64,000 nt of DNA from J054 sp965221985 (GCA_965221985.1 OZ244928.1:2356001-2420000); one strand, 5' to 3'; counted from the stretch's first letter, positions 35,957-44,960 are shown. Numbers and translations are program-made. Notes: generated by a model from the sequence alone, not told the origin.

Positions 35957-36156
35957 TGAAAATAATGAGTTCAAGCGTAAAAAACGATTGCCGCGATGGG
36001 CATGCATTCGGCAGTTGCTGTTTTGTTAAAGGTATGTGGGAACTCTCGCCGGATGGACAGCTTGCGGCGGATTCAGCTCGAGTGCTTTCTGCAGGGGTCA
36101 CCGCAAAGACTGAAATTGCAGTGGGCAAGCGGTTGCGGCTTGCAGGTCAAGCATGA
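35956..36156 (+). CDS. Small open frame bridging pheS and pheT (hypothetical)
   Basis: A 66-codon frame begins with GTG at 35956, sharing its G with the pheS TAG, and ends with TGA at 36154-36156, overlapping the pheT ATG as ATGA. It fills the whole gap. The product is polar and has three cysteines (NDCRDGHAFGSCCFVKGM) with no recognised domain. Both junctions have the form of translational coupling, but pheS and pheT are normally adjacent in this group, and a chance frame remains possible. Another possible start is ATG at 35965. Confidence 0.35.
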   Translation: MKIMSSSVKNDCRDGHAFGSCCFVKGMWELSPDGQLAADSARVLSAGVTAKTEIAVGKRLRLAGQA

Positions 36157-38531
36157 AGATTACTCAAAGTTGGCTCCGCGAATGGGTTGCGACGGATCTG
36201 TCCGCGGCACAAATCGCCGAACAACTCACCCAGCTGGGCTTAGAAGTGGATTCGGTGGAGCCGGTGGCTCCGGGTTTAGAGCAGGTGGTTGTGGGGCGAG
36301 TTGTTGAGTGTGCCAAACACCCCAATGCCGATCGTCTGTCGCTCTGCCGCGTTGATGTTGGTCAGGATGATCCCTTGGATATTGTCTGTGGCGCGGCCAA
36401 TGTTGAGGCGGGAACTTGTTATCCTGTGGCAACCATTGGTGCGCGCTTGCCCAGCGGTTTAGAAATTTGCCGCAGCAAGATCCGTGGCGAAGTTTCCATG
36501 GGCATGCTGTGCTCGGCCATGGAACTGGGCCTGGCCGATGCGGCAGACGGCATCATGGCTTTGCCGGCCGAAGCCACGCCTGGGCAGCCCATTGTTGAAG
36601 CCTTGGCCTTGGACGATTCCGTGATCGATATCGATCTAACGCCGAACCGCGCGGACTGTTTTTCCATCATCGGCATCGCCCGCGACTTAGCGGCTGGTTT
36701 AGCGGCGCCCTTTGAAGCACCGCGCGTGCTCCCGGTGTTACCCATTGGCGATGACAAGCTGCCCATGCATGTCGATGCGTCGGAAGACTGTCCGCGCTTT
36801 TTGGGCCGCGTGGTCCGCGATCTGGATCCGGATGCGGAAACGCCCAATTGGATGAAGGAGCGCCTGCTAAACGCCGGCGTAAGGCCGCTGCATCCCGTGG
36901 TGGATATCACCAACTACGTCCTGCTGGAATATGGGCAGCCGATGCACGCCTATGATCTGCAGAAAATTAGCGGTGGAATCAGCGTCCGGCGTGCCGGACG
37001 TGATGAGCGTCTGGCCCTGCTCGATGGTCAAACCGTCAATCTAGACCATGACATGCTGCTTATTGCCGATGCCAGCGGGCCGATTGGTTTGGCCGGGATC
37101 ATGGGTGGCGCATCCACGGCCGTGGGCGAGGGCACGCAACACATCGTCTTGGAGTCGGCATTTTTCAACCCGTCGGTGATCGCCGGACGCGCGCGGCGTT
37201 TGGGCCTGCACACGGATGCTTCCATGCGTTTCGAGCGCGGTGTTGATCCGGGCAATCAACACCGCGCCATCGAACGCGCCACGGCCCTGGTGCTCGAAAT
37301 CGCCGGTGGTTGTCCGGGGCCCGTGGCCGAATGTGTCGATACGAGCTGGTTGCCCCAGCCCAGCACCGTGACCTTGCGACGCCAGCGTCTGGCCAAGTTG
37401 CTGGGTGTCAGTATTGCGGATGATCAAGTGCTGGATCTACTGGGCCGGCTAGACATGCAGGTGGAAAGCACCGCGGAAGGCTGGCGTGTAACACCGCCTT
37501 CCGCGCGCTTTGATATTGCGCGCGAGGTTGACCTCGTGGAAGAGGTCGCGCGGCTGTACGGCTACGATCAAATACCGGCGATACCGGCTACCGCCCCGGT
37601 GAGCCTGGGACGATCATCCGACAGCACCGTCGAGATGGATCGTGCGCGATTGACCTTAGTGGAACGTGGTTATCAGGAAGCCATTACCTATAGTTTCGTG
37701 GATCCTGAACTAGCCACTGAGTTCGCCGGGGGCGAAGCCGGTTTGCGGCTTAGTAACCCCATCTCGGCGAAGCTGGCCGTCATGCGGCAGTCACTGTGGC
37801 CGGGACTCATTGAGGCACTGGCGTATAACCGTAGCCGTCAGCATGCACGCATTCGCTTATTTGAAATCGGTGTGAGGTTTATTCTTCAAGATACTGAATT
37901 GAAAGAAGAATTAGTTATTTCTGGCGCTGTAATGGGACCGCGTTTTCCGGAACACTGGAGTGATGCGGGCGCGGAGTTGGATGTCTACGACGTGAAAGCG
38001 GATATCGAAGCTTTGCTACATTGGAGCGGCTGCGCTGACGAATTCCTGTTCGAACCGGCCGAACATCCCGCTCTGCGGCCGGGCCGGGCCGTCCAGATTT
38101 GGCGCGAGGGCGAAGCTGTGGGCTACCTCGGCGAGCTGCATCCCCGCTTGGTAAAACGCGTGGGCCTGGACAGTCCGCCGGTGGTATTTGAGCTGCTGAG
38201 CGGACCAGCGCTGGCGGCGCGGCGGCCGAAATTTTCACCCGTATCGAAATTTCCGGCCGTGCGGCGAGACTTGGCCGTGGTCGTTGACGAGAATGTGCCC
38301 GTGGGCGATCTAGTGGCCTCTGTTCGCGCAAGTGCCGGCCACCTACTGGCAGACCTGGTGGTATTTGACATATACACGGGAAAAAAGGTCGAGAATGGTT
38401 CCAAGAGTGTTGCTTTAGGCTTGATTTTGCAGGAGACATCGCGCACCCTAACCGATGACGATGTGGATGGCGTGATGCACGAGGTGACGCGCCGTCTGAA
38501 CCGCGATTTCGATGCCGCCATAAGAGAATAA
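36153..38531 (+). CDS. pheT: Phenylalanine--tRNA ligase beta subunit
   Basis: The 792-residue subunit shows the family's domain order: an N-terminal B1 part, the EMAP/tRNA-binding domain (about residues 40-150, VVGRVVECAKHPNADRLSLCRVDVG), the B3/B4 editing domain with FFNPSVIAGRARRLGLHTDASMRFERGVD, B5 DNA-binding-like domain, the catalytic-like core and the C-terminal anticodon-binding FDX-ACB domain (FSPVSKFPAVRRDLAVVVDENV). Ends five bases before ihfA, so both share a transcript. Confidence 0.97.
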   Translation: MKITQSWLREWVATDLSAAQIAEQLTQLGLEVDSVEPVAPGLEQVVVGRVVECAKHPNADRLSLCRVDVGQDDPLDIVCGAANVEAGTCYPVATIGARLPSGLEICRSKIRGEVSMGMLCSAMELGLADAADGIMALPAEATPGQPIVEALALDDSVIDIDLTPNRADCFSIIGIARDLAAGLAAPFEAPRVLPVLPIGDDKLPMHVDASEDCPRFLGRVVRDLDPDAETPNWMKERLLNAGVRPLHPVVDITNYVLLEYGQPMHAYDLQKISGGISVRRAGRDERLALLDGQTVNLDHDMLLIADASGPIGLAGIMGGASTAVGEGTQHIVLESAFFNPSVIAGRARRLGLHTDASMRFERGVDPGNQHRAIERATALVLEIAGGCPGPVAECVDTSWLPQPSTVTLRRQRLAKLLGVSIADDQVLDLLGRLDMQVESTAEGWRVTPPSARFDIAREVDLVEEVARLYGYDQIPAIPATAPVSLGRSSDSTVEMDRARLTLVERGYQEAITYSFVDPELATEFAGGEAGLRLSNPISAKLAVMRQSLWPGLIEALAYNRSRQHARIRLFEIGVRFILQDTELKEELVISGAVMGPRFPEHWSDAGAELDVYDVKADIEALLHWSGCADEFLFEPAEHPALRPGRAVQIWREGEAVGYLGELHPRLVKRVGLDSPPVVFELLSGPALAARRPKFSPVSKFPAVRRDLAVVVDENVPVGDLVASVRASAGHLLADLVVFDIYTGKKVENGSKSVALGLILQETSRTLTDDDVDGVMHEVTRRLNRDFDAAIRE

Positions 38532-38536
38532 ATAAT

Positions 38537-38836
38537 ATGGCTTTGACCAAAGCGGATATGGCTGAATCTTTGTTTAACGAGCTGGGCTTGAACAAGCGTG
38601 AGGCTCGTGAGCTTGTGGATGTCTTTTTTGAAGATCTGCGGGCAGCATTGGCGAGTGGGGAGCAGGTGAAATTATCGGGATTTGGTAATTTCGATCTGCG
38701 GGACAAAAATCAAAGGCCGGGAAGAAACCCCAAAACGGGGGAAGAGATTCCGATCACCGCGCGACGCGTGGTGACGTTTCGACCGGGACAAAAACTAAAA
38801 GCCCGAGTAGAAGCCTATGCTGGAACCGGGGAATAA
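38537..38836 (+). CDS. ihfA: Integration host factor subunit alpha
   Basis: The 99-residue partner of IhfB: MALTKADMAESLFNELGLNKREAREL, then VKLSGFGNFDLRDKNQRPGRNPKTGEEIPITARRVVTFRPGQKLK, with the DNA-inserting proline in the GRNPKTGE arm. Co-transcribed after pheT as in E. coli. The 3' end overlaps the merR-type gene by 20 bases. Confidence 0.97.
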   Translation: MALTKADMAESLFNELGLNKREARELVDVFFEDLRAALASGEQVKLSGFGNFDLRDKNQRPGRNPKTGEEIPITARRVVTFRPGQKLKARVEAYAGTGE

Positions 38837-39173
38837 CGACCAACTGCCGCCCATACCGGGCAAACGTTATTTCACTATTGGTGAAGTGAGCGATTTGTGT
38901 GCTGTGAAGCCGCACGTGCTGCGCTATTGGGAACAAGAATTCCCACAGCTTAAGCCCGTGAAGCGGCGCGGCAATCGCCGCTATTATCAACGTCAAGACG
39001 TGATTATTATTCGGCAGATTCGCAGCCTTCTATACGATGAGGGCTTTACCATTGGTGGTGCGCGACAGCGGCTTACAGGCGAGGCGGCCAAGACCGATCT
39101 CAGCCAAAGCCAGCAAATCATCAAGCAAATGCGCGTCGAGCTTGAAGAAATTCTGAAACTTCTGCGCCGCTAA
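38817..39173 (+). CDS. MerR-family transcriptional regulator
   Basis: The 118-residue protein has an N-terminal winged helix of the MerR type (YFTIGEVSDLCAVKPHVLRYWEQEFPQLKPVKRRGNRRYYQRQDVIIIRQI) and a C-terminal coiled coil (QQIIKQMRVELEEILKLL), without metal-binding cysteines. This is the conserved regulator that follows ihfA before tRNA-Pro in Pseudomonas and relatives; its target is unknown. The start lies inside ihfA, implying coupling. Confidence 0.93.
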   Translation: MLEPGNNDQLPPIPGKRYFTIGEVSDLCAVKPHVLRYWEQEFPQLKPVKRRGNRRYYQRQDVIIIRQIRSLLYDEGFTIGGARQRLTGEAAKTDLSQSQQIIKQMRVELEEILKLLRR

Positions 39174-39279
39174 TCCGACACAGTTCCGTCCCGACTTCTC
39201 CCTAGGTTATGATGCTCGCCCACCGTGGCAGAGCCGGCTCAGGTTCGAACCAGAATCGCGGTGTAGATTGAGTTGCAGT

Positions 39280-39357
<78 letters not shown>

Positions 39358-39382
39358 TTCAACGAGGGTGTTAACCAATGGG

Positions 39383-39396
39383 ATGGACTCCTCCTC
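39383..39396 (+). repeat. Left subterminal inverted repeat of the IS1111-type element
   Basis: ATGGACTCCTCCTC, identical to the reverse complement of 40746-40759. A third, imperfect inverted copy (GGTTGAGAAGGAGTCC, just before the transposase start) can pair with GGACTCCTCCTCACC here, so the left region may also fold on itself. Confidence 0.85.
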
Positions 39397-39468
39397 ACCT
39401 TAAACGGCATCGCAATGTGCCAAGCTGGCGAAGCTAATTCCCAGTAACAGGTTGAGAAGGAGTCCAAG

Positions 39469-40500
39469 ATGAAGATTACTCGCGTTGGTGTGGATATCGC
39501 AAAGAACGTATTTCAGATTCACGGCGTAAATCAGTTAGGTCGACCGATCTGGCGGCGGAGGTTGAAGCGGTCGGGTTGGTTGAGGGCAATGACGTTGAGG
39601 CTTGAGCCTGGCTGCGAGGTAGGCATGGAGGCTTGTTCTGGCGCGCATCATTGGGGGCGGGAGCTTGCGAGTAGGGGCTTTGTTGTAAAGCTGATATCGC
39701 CACAGTTTGTGAAGCCCTATGTGAAGAGCCAGAAGAATGATGCTACTGATGCCGAGGCGATCTGCGAAGCAATGAGTCGGCCTGGTATGCGGTTTGTTGC
39801 ACCCAAGACCGTGGAACAGCAGGACATCCAGTCGATCCATCGAGTACGGTCATCGGTTGTTGGGCAACGCACGGCGCAGGCCAATCAGATCCGAGGGTTG
39901 GTGGCGGAGTACGGGTTGGTAACGCCGCAACATCTGGCTTCTCTTCGCAAAGCGATACCGGAGTGGCTGGAAGATGCAGAGAATGGGCTGACCGATCGGT
40001 TTCGGGCTTTATTGCATGGCTTATGGGTCGAGTTGTTGCGGTTCGATGAACGTATCCAGGCGTTCGATGATGAGATCGCACGTATTGCCGAGGCGCATCC
40101 CGATGCGAAGCGCCTAAAGCAACTCCAGGGTGTGGGCCCGCTCATTGCAACGGCGTTGGTAGCTCGTTTCGGTGATGCAAGTCACTTCAAGCGTGGCCGT
40201 GAAGCGGCGGCATCCATTGGGCTGACACCGAGACATCACGGTACAGGCGGCAAAAATCGCCTAATGGGTATTACCAAGCGCGGTGATAGTTACCTGCGCG
40301 GTATTCTCATCCATGGTGCGCGCTCGGTTGTGAGTCGAGCACACCGGAAGGATGATCGCCTCAACCGCTGGGTGACGGAACTCAAAGAGCGCAGCCATGC
40401 CAATGTTGCGGCGGTAGCACTGGCCAACAAGACTGTACGAATTGCTTGGGCGATGTTGCAGAACGGAACGGATTTTGAACCGACGCTTGCCGTTGCCTAA
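39469..40500 (+). CDS. IS110-family DEDD transposase
   Basis: A 343-residue transposase with a RuvC-like DEDD domain: Asp9 (VGVDIAKN), Glu54 (VGMEACSGAHHW), Asp91 and Asp94 (SQKNDATDAEAI). The C-terminal Tnp_IS116/110/902 domain holds LQGVGPLIATALVARFGD and SIGLTPRHHGTGGKNRLMGITKRGDSYLR. In many relatives the last segment reads HSSGGK or HSTGGK; here the first position is Gly258 followed by Thr259, which may affect the serine nucleophile. GAGAAGGAG precedes the ATG. The gene is uninterrupted and could be active. Confidence 0.93.
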   Translation: MKITRVGVDIAKNVFQIHGVNQLGRPIWRRRLKRSGWLRAMTLRLEPGCEVGMEACSGAHHWGRELASRGFVVKLISPQFVKPYVKSQKNDATDAEAICEAMSRPGMRFVAPKTVEQQDIQSIHRVRSSVVGQRTAQANQIRGLVAEYGLVTPQHLASLRKAIPEWLEDAENGLTDRFRALLHGLWVELLRFDERIQAFDDEIARIAEAHPDAKRLKQLQGVGPLIATALVARFGDASHFKRGREAAASIGLTPRHHGTGGKNRLMGITKRGDSYLRGILIHGARSVVSRAHRKDDRLNRWVTELKERSHANVAAVALANKTVRIAWAMLQNGTDFEPTLAVA

Positions 40501-40745
40501 CACGGACGGGAGAACTACTGGCTAAGAAAATCTAAACGACGATTGCACAGCAAACTGAGAGATGGTGAACAGGTCGGACCGGCGTCGGTAAACCCCGTAT
40601 GTGTCCATGTGCATAAAGCACGATTAACCAATCGGGAGCGGACGCGCGAATACCCATCATGGCCCGGCATCATGAATGCCAGAATAGAGGCCGGATATAC
40701 GATAGCAGTCGAACCTCAGCATCATCGATCAGCTGGCTGGCAAAC
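40501..40745 (+). ncRNA. Candidate guide-RNA (seekRNA/bridge RNA) region of the IS1111-type element
   Basis: About 245 non-coding bases lie between the transposase stop and the right inverted repeat. In IS1111-group elements the RNA that directs target choice is encoded downstream of the transposase, in this position. Small palindromes are present (for example GCATCATGAATGC at 40669-40681), but I could not derive the guide loops. The limits are simply those of the non-coding segment. Confidence 0.45.
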
Positions 40746-40759
40746 GAGGAGGAGTCCAT
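40746..40759 (-). repeat. Right subterminal inverted repeat of the IS1111-type element
   Basis: GAGGAGGAGTCCAT, the exact reverse complement of 39383-39396, located about 245 bases after the transposase gene. Confidence 0.85.
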
Positions 40760-40762
40760 ATA

Positions 40763-41271
40763 CGGTCACATGGTTTACAGCTTGTTCCGGACACATGGTT
40801 AACACTTTGTCCGGGGCGAACGGATTGAGACCGGGTTTGACCCCGTCTTGGTCCTTGCCGGTCACAGGGTTTGCAGGTGCCCCGCGACGAACGGATTCGA
40901 CCGAGCGCGCTAAGTCAGTCTTCGACAAGCTCCAAAACGCTGATCAGTGCGATGGTATAAATTGCGAGTAGTAGCCAGATCGTGGTCATAATGTTTTCCT
41001 CAAGCGCGCATTTGACGTGCTTACTCATTGTTTCTCTGTGAATCCCGTCACGTTCTCCTTAGTCCTAGCGCTTTATTTCCTTGGCCTGGGCGCCGTTGAA
41101 TGATTGCCTGGCACCATAATGAGGTCCATTGGGCTCGTGAGATGAGCCTGTTAATGATGCCTGCCGGTCAACCTATCCAAGCTGAGTTTTGCCATAATGC
41201 CGAGAATGTGTTGGAGAGCCTTTCATGTGCATTGATTTGGCTAACGGGCGCCGAGCGCTGAGCTTGTCAGA
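40763..41271 (+). other. Gene-poor segment right of the insertion element
   Basis: 509 bases with the tandem units at 40768-40814 and two imperfect copies of CGAACGGATT (about 40817 and 40883), but no credible gene, tRNA or terminator. It reads like scarred DNA between an insertion element and the next gene. Confidence 0.5.
40768..40814 (+). repeat. Two imperfect tandem copies of an ACATGGTTnACA...TTGTCCGG unit
   Basis: Unit 1 (40768-40790) and unit 2 (40793-40814) both read ACATGGTT, then TACA or AACA, then a TTGT...CCGG end. This wording resembles terminal repeats of IS481-type elements, so it may be a remnant of an older insertion. No transposase fragment is visible beside it. Confidence 0.5.
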
Positions 41272-42318
41272 ATGACCGGTGGGACTCGCCACCCCTTTTT
41301 CGTTGCCCTGCTGGTGGCAGCCAGCATTGCGTTCTTCGCACTTTTAATCGGCTTCTGGCAGCCAATTTTTTGGGCCGCGACGCTGGGCATCTTGTTTCAA
41401 CCCGTGCAACGCTGGCTGGAAATAAAGTTTCGGGGGCGCCCTTCGCTGTCTGCCTTACTTGCAGTGCTATTGATTTTCTTTACGGTGCTGCTGCCCGCTT
41501 TGTTCATGGCATCGGCCTTGGTTTCCGAAGCCGCGGTGGTCTACAGCCGGATTCAAACTGGCGAACTCGATCCGGGCATAGTCTTGCGCTGGTTGCAGAG
41601 TTTGCTGCCCCAGGCGTCGGAATTGGCGGCGCGTGTCGGTGTGGATCTAGCGGAATTACCCGATAAGCTCAGTGGTGCGGCGATCCGCGGCAGCCAGTTT
41701 GTTGCGTCCCTGGCGCTGACCACCGGCCAGAACGTTGCAGTGTTTGTGGTTAAGTTTTTTTTGATGCTCTATTTGTTATTTTTCGTCTTGCGTGACGGTC
41801 GCAGGATTCTTGAAAAAATAGTCCAGACCATGCCCCTGCCGGACCATCAAGAGCTACGCCTGTTTTCAAAATTCGCCGAAGTTTCCCGCGCGACGGTCAA
41901 GGGCACGCTAATTGTCGGCTTGGTGCAAGGGCTGCTCGGTGCCGCGATATTCGCCATCCTGGGTATAGAAGGCGCCGTATTCTGGGGCGTAGTGATGATT
42001 ATTCTGTCGGCATTGCCTGCCGTTGGGGCCGGCCTAGTCTGGGTGCCAGCCGCAATATTTTTGGCTGTTTCGGGCGCATGGATTAAGGCACTGATATTAG
42101 TTTTGTTCGGTGTTCTGGTGATCGGCCTGGTCGATAACTTATTGCGTCCCTTGCTCGTGGGTCGAGATACCAAGATGCCGGATTATCTGATTCTTCTTTC
42201 GACCTTGGGCGGGCTTGGCTTATTCGGCATAACAGGTTTCGTGGCAGGCCCCGTGATTGCCGCGCTCTTTTTGACGGTATGGCAAATGTTTGCGGAGGAG
42301 TCTGCCGTCGTTGAGTGA
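41272..42318 (+). CDS. AI-2E/PerM-family transporter
   Basis: The 348-residue permease of the AI-2 exporter superfamily has about eight membrane segments. An N-terminal pair (residues 9-60) is followed by a third segment and a periplasmic/amphipathic stretch (LDPGIVLRWLQSLLPQASELAARVGVDLAELPDKL), then the conserved core LMLYLLFFVLRDGRRI and VQGLLGAAIFAILGIEGAVFWGVVMIILSALPAVGAGLVWVPAAIFL and the end LLSTLGGLGLFGITGFVAGPVIAALFLTVW. The substrate of such proteins is mostly unknown; AI-2 export applies only to TqsA. No neighbour gives a clue. Confidence 0.9.
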   Translation: MTGGTRHPFFVALLVAASIAFFALLIGFWQPIFWAATLGILFQPVQRWLEIKFRGRPSLSALLAVLLIFFTVLLPALFMASALVSEAAVVYSRIQTGELDPGIVLRWLQSLLPQASELAARVGVDLAELPDKLSGAAIRGSQFVASLALTTGQNVAVFVVKFFLMLYLLFFVLRDGRRILEKIVQTMPLPDHQELRLFSKFAEVSRATVKGTLIVGLVQGLLGAAIFAILGIEGAVFWGVVMIILSALPAVGAGLVWVPAAIFLAVSGAWIKALILVLFGVLVIGLVDNLLRPLLVGRDTKMPDYLILLSTLGGLGLFGITGFVAGPVIAALFLTVWQMFAEESAVVE

Positions 42319-42409
42319 GTGTCCAGGCGCTGCTTTTTTCCCGCGCGTTTTATCTGTTCCACAGGCCCCTGGTGACCCTCACGTTTCTCGTGGGAGCTAG
42401 TACGCGTGG

Positions 42410-42437
42410 ATTGTGTCGGTCTTAGCTATGCTAGGAT
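42410..42437 (+). promoter_or_regulatory. Candidate promoter of the second TonB receptor
   Basis: TTGTGT (42410-42415), spacer 16, then TAGGAT (42432-42437) with an extended -10 TG at 42429-42430. The -10 ends 36 bases before the ATG at 42474. This is the best-formed promoter I found in the window. Confidence 0.45.
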
Positions 42438-42473
42438 CTTGCTCGTACGCCAACTAGACTTCCCGGGGGCTGT

Positions 42474-44960
42474 ATGTCTAATCCATTATCGCGCGCCATA
42501 TTGTTGCTGGTAGTCACAATGTCTTGGGGCGCGCAGGGCGCACTGGCTCAAGACCCCATGCTCGAAGAAATCGTCGTCACTGCTCAGCAGCGAGTTGAGA
42601 GCTTGCAAGATGTGCCTGTTTCGGTCAGCGCTTTGTCCGGCGAAAAGCTCATGGAAGCCGGCATCGAGAAGATCGAAGACCTGGCTTTGTACGTACCGAA
42701 TTTCAGCATGTCTGAAACGGGTATTGGTACCAATGTGTATTTGCGGGGTATCGGTTCGGGTATCAACAATGGTTTTGAGCAGTCCGTGGGTATGTTTATT
42801 GACGGTATCTACTATGGGCGTGCTCAATTGACTCGGGCGCCGTTTTTGGATCTGGAAAGAGTGGAAGTGTTGCGGGGTCCGCAGAGCATTCTGTTTGGGA
42901 AAAATAGCGTGGCCGGGGCCGTTAGTCTCATCACGGCTAAGCCTGGCGATGAGTTCGAGGCGTCGGTTACTGCGTTATATGAGCCAGAATACGATGAGCG
43001 CGAATTGTCTTTCGTCATTTCCGGGCCGCTTACAGACGCCATTGGCGGCCGGATTGCAGCGCAGTATCGTGAAATCGATGGTTATATAGAAAATACAACG
43101 CTGAGCCGCGACGAGCCGCAGCGGGAAGAGCTGTTCCTCCGCGGCACTTTGCTGTTTCAGCCCAGCGACGGTTGGGACGCGACACTGAAGGTCGAGCGCG
43201 GTACCTTCGACGTGGTTGGTCGTCAAATCGAAATCGCCAGTGACGAACCGGTTTCTGGCGCCCCCGTGGTTGCCGGACTGCTTAAGACGCTACCCGCGTT
43301 CGTAGGCCAGAGTTACGGTCAAATCATCAGCGGTTTCCCGGGTGTGTCGCCCACGGTTTTGGATAATCAAATCGATTTTCGTCGTTCGGCTTCCGGACCG
43401 GAGTTTAGTGATAACACAACCAACAATGTAACGATTACTGCGAATTTCTATTTTGGCGAGCATACGCTGACATCCACAACTGGCTATCTGGATTATGATT
43501 TTTCCGAGGTTTGTGACTGCGATTTTACCGGCGCAAATATCTTTACGGTGCCAGCCGAAGAGGAGTTTGAGCAAATAAGCCAGGAGCTTCGATTTGTTTC
43601 GCCATTGGGTGGAACTTTCGACTATATCCTCGGCGCCTTTTTCCAGAAGAATGAAGTTGATTTTAACGAAGCGTTCCGCATTGATGAAACAACAATTCTC
43701 GATGATATTGTTGCTTTAACACCCTTTGCGGGTGGCGCTGCAGCCTTCAGTTCATTTACCGTGCCGCGTGTCTATACGCAGGATACCGATACCTGGTCGG
43801 TGTTTGCACAAGTCACCGCAAACATATTTGATGATCGGCTACGTCTAACATTTGGTGGTAGGTACTCTGATGACGATAAAGATGGTGCGCGGTCACTGGA
43901 ATTTCGCGAGCTAGACGGGTCAGCGCTAGATCCGGTGAAAAAGGGCTCGCTCGATTTTTTAATTCCCGCTCTGTTCAGGGCCGAAGAGCATTCACTTTCG
44001 GGTTCGCGCTCAGAAACCTTTTTTTCACCGCTATTTAATATCCAGTGGGATTTTTGGGACGAGGGTATGGCTTATTACACTTGGACCAAGGGTAATAAGT
44101 CGGGTGGTTTTGATGCGCGATCAAATGCTTCGGATGGCCCACCACTGAATCCGGTGCTCATTACGGTGGTTCCGCGAGGCGCATTCGAGTTTGCCGAAGA
44201 GGAGGCCAACTCCCACGAGTTGGGCCTTAAGACCAGTCTGTTCGACGGCCGCGCCGAAATGAACTTGGCGCTATTTCGTACCGAATACGACGACCTCCAA
44301 GTCAGTATTTTTGACGGTACGCTGGGTTTTAACGTCGGCAATGCCGCTTCCGCGGTTAGTCAGGGTGTAGAAGTCGACGGTCGCGTATTTGTAACCGAGG
44401 GTCTAGAACTTAGTTATTCCGTCGCCTATGTTGATTTCGAGTTTGATGATTTCGAACGGGGTCAATGTGCGTTTGGTGAGATACCCACCGCCTTCGTAAG
44501 CAATACCACTGGCGAATTGTTGCCCATCGCGCCGGGCACGCCGACGCCACTGACGTCCCTGGGACAGGCCCCCGTTTGCGATTACGACGGTCGCACGAAT
44601 CAGTATGTTGCGGAGTGGTCCGGCTTGCTGAGTGCGGACTGGTGGCGGCCAATTACCCAGAATTTGGCTTTGCACGGAGTTTTGGATGTTATCTATTCCG
44701 ATGACTATTTCACGTCGCAAAATCTGGACCCTGCGTCTGTTCAAGATGCCTACTGGAAGCTGAACGCCAGGTTGGGAATTGGCGCGGAGGACGGCCGATG
44801 GGAGGTCGCGTTGGTGGGTAAAAACTTGACTGATGAAACCATCGTCAGTTATTCGAACGACACGCCTCTGGCGGTGGGCTCCTTTGATTCACGGGGCCGC
44901 TATGCGTTTTTGCAGGCGCCGCGGACCATCGCAATCACGGCGACATACCGTTTTCAATGA
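42474..44960 (+). CDS. TonB-dependent outer-membrane receptor
   Basis: The 828-residue protein has a signal peptide ending at GALAQ, a TonB box in EEIVVTAQQR, a plug (LQDVPVSVSALSGEKLMEAGIEKIEDL, YLRGIGSG, IDGIYYGR, VLRGPQSILFGKNSVAGAVSLITAKP) and a beta-barrel ending APRTIAITATYRF with terminal Phe-Gln. It belongs to the same broad class as the receptor at 18540 but is not a close duplicate. The substrate is unknown. It stands between the permease and the sorting-signal protein, without siderophore or polysaccharide genes nearby. Confidence 0.94.
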   Translation: MSNPLSRAILLLVVTMSWGAQGALAQDPMLEEIVVTAQQRVESLQDVPVSVSALSGEKLMEAGIEKIEDLALYVPNFSMSETGIGTNVYLRGIGSGINNGFEQSVGMFIDGIYYGRAQLTRAPFLDLERVEVLRGPQSILFGKNSVAGAVSLITAKPGDEFEASVTALYEPEYDERELSFVISGPLTDAIGGRIAAQYREIDGYIENTTLSRDEPQREELFLRGTLLFQPSDGWDATLKVERGTFDVVGRQIEIASDEPVSGAPVVAGLLKTLPAFVGQSYGQIISGFPGVSPTVLDNQIDFRRSASGPEFSDNTTNNVTITANFYFGEHTLTSTTGYLDYDFSEVCDCDFTGANIFTVPAEEEFEQISQELRFVSPLGGTFDYILGAFFQKNEVDFNEAFRIDETTILDDIVALTPFAGGAAAFSSFTVPRVYTQDTDTWSVFAQVTANIFDDRLRLTFGGRYSDDDKDGARSLEFRELDGSALDPVKKGSLDFLIPALFRAEEHSLSGSRSETFFSPLFNIQWDFWDEGMAYYTWTKGNKSGGFDARSNASDGPPLNPVLITVVPRGAFEFAEEEANSHELGLKTSLFDGRAEMNLALFRTEYDDLQVSIFDGTLGFNVGNAASAVSQGVEVDGRVFVTEGLELSYSVAYVDFEFDDFERGQCAFGEIPTAFVSNTTGELLPIAPGTPTPLTSLGQAPVCDYDGRTNQYVAEWSGLLSADWWRPITQNLALHGVLDVIYSDDYFTSQNLDPASVQDAYWKLNARLGIGAEDGRWEVALVGKNLTDETIVSYSNDTPLAVGSFDSRGRYAFLQAPRTIAITATYRFQ

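Larger units (their letters stand above)
39376..40762 (+). mobile_element. IS110-family (IS1111-group) insertion sequence
   Basis: The element is defined by a DEDD transposase gene (39469-40500) and a 14-base perfect inverted repeat ATGGACTCCTCCTC at 39383-39396, matched on the other strand at 40746-40759. IS1111-group elements have such subterminal repeats a few bases inside both ends and make no target duplication. The outer limits given assume the usual offsets (about 7 left, 3 right) and are uncertain by several bases. The length of about 1.4 kb is right for the group. It sits between tRNA-Pro and the accessory region. Confidence 0.82.

Noticed and set aside
40543..40971. 142-codon open frame across the right end of the insertion element
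   Set aside because: It runs through the right inverted repeat and the tandem units and has no protein-like pattern; the region is better explained as the non-coding end of the element.
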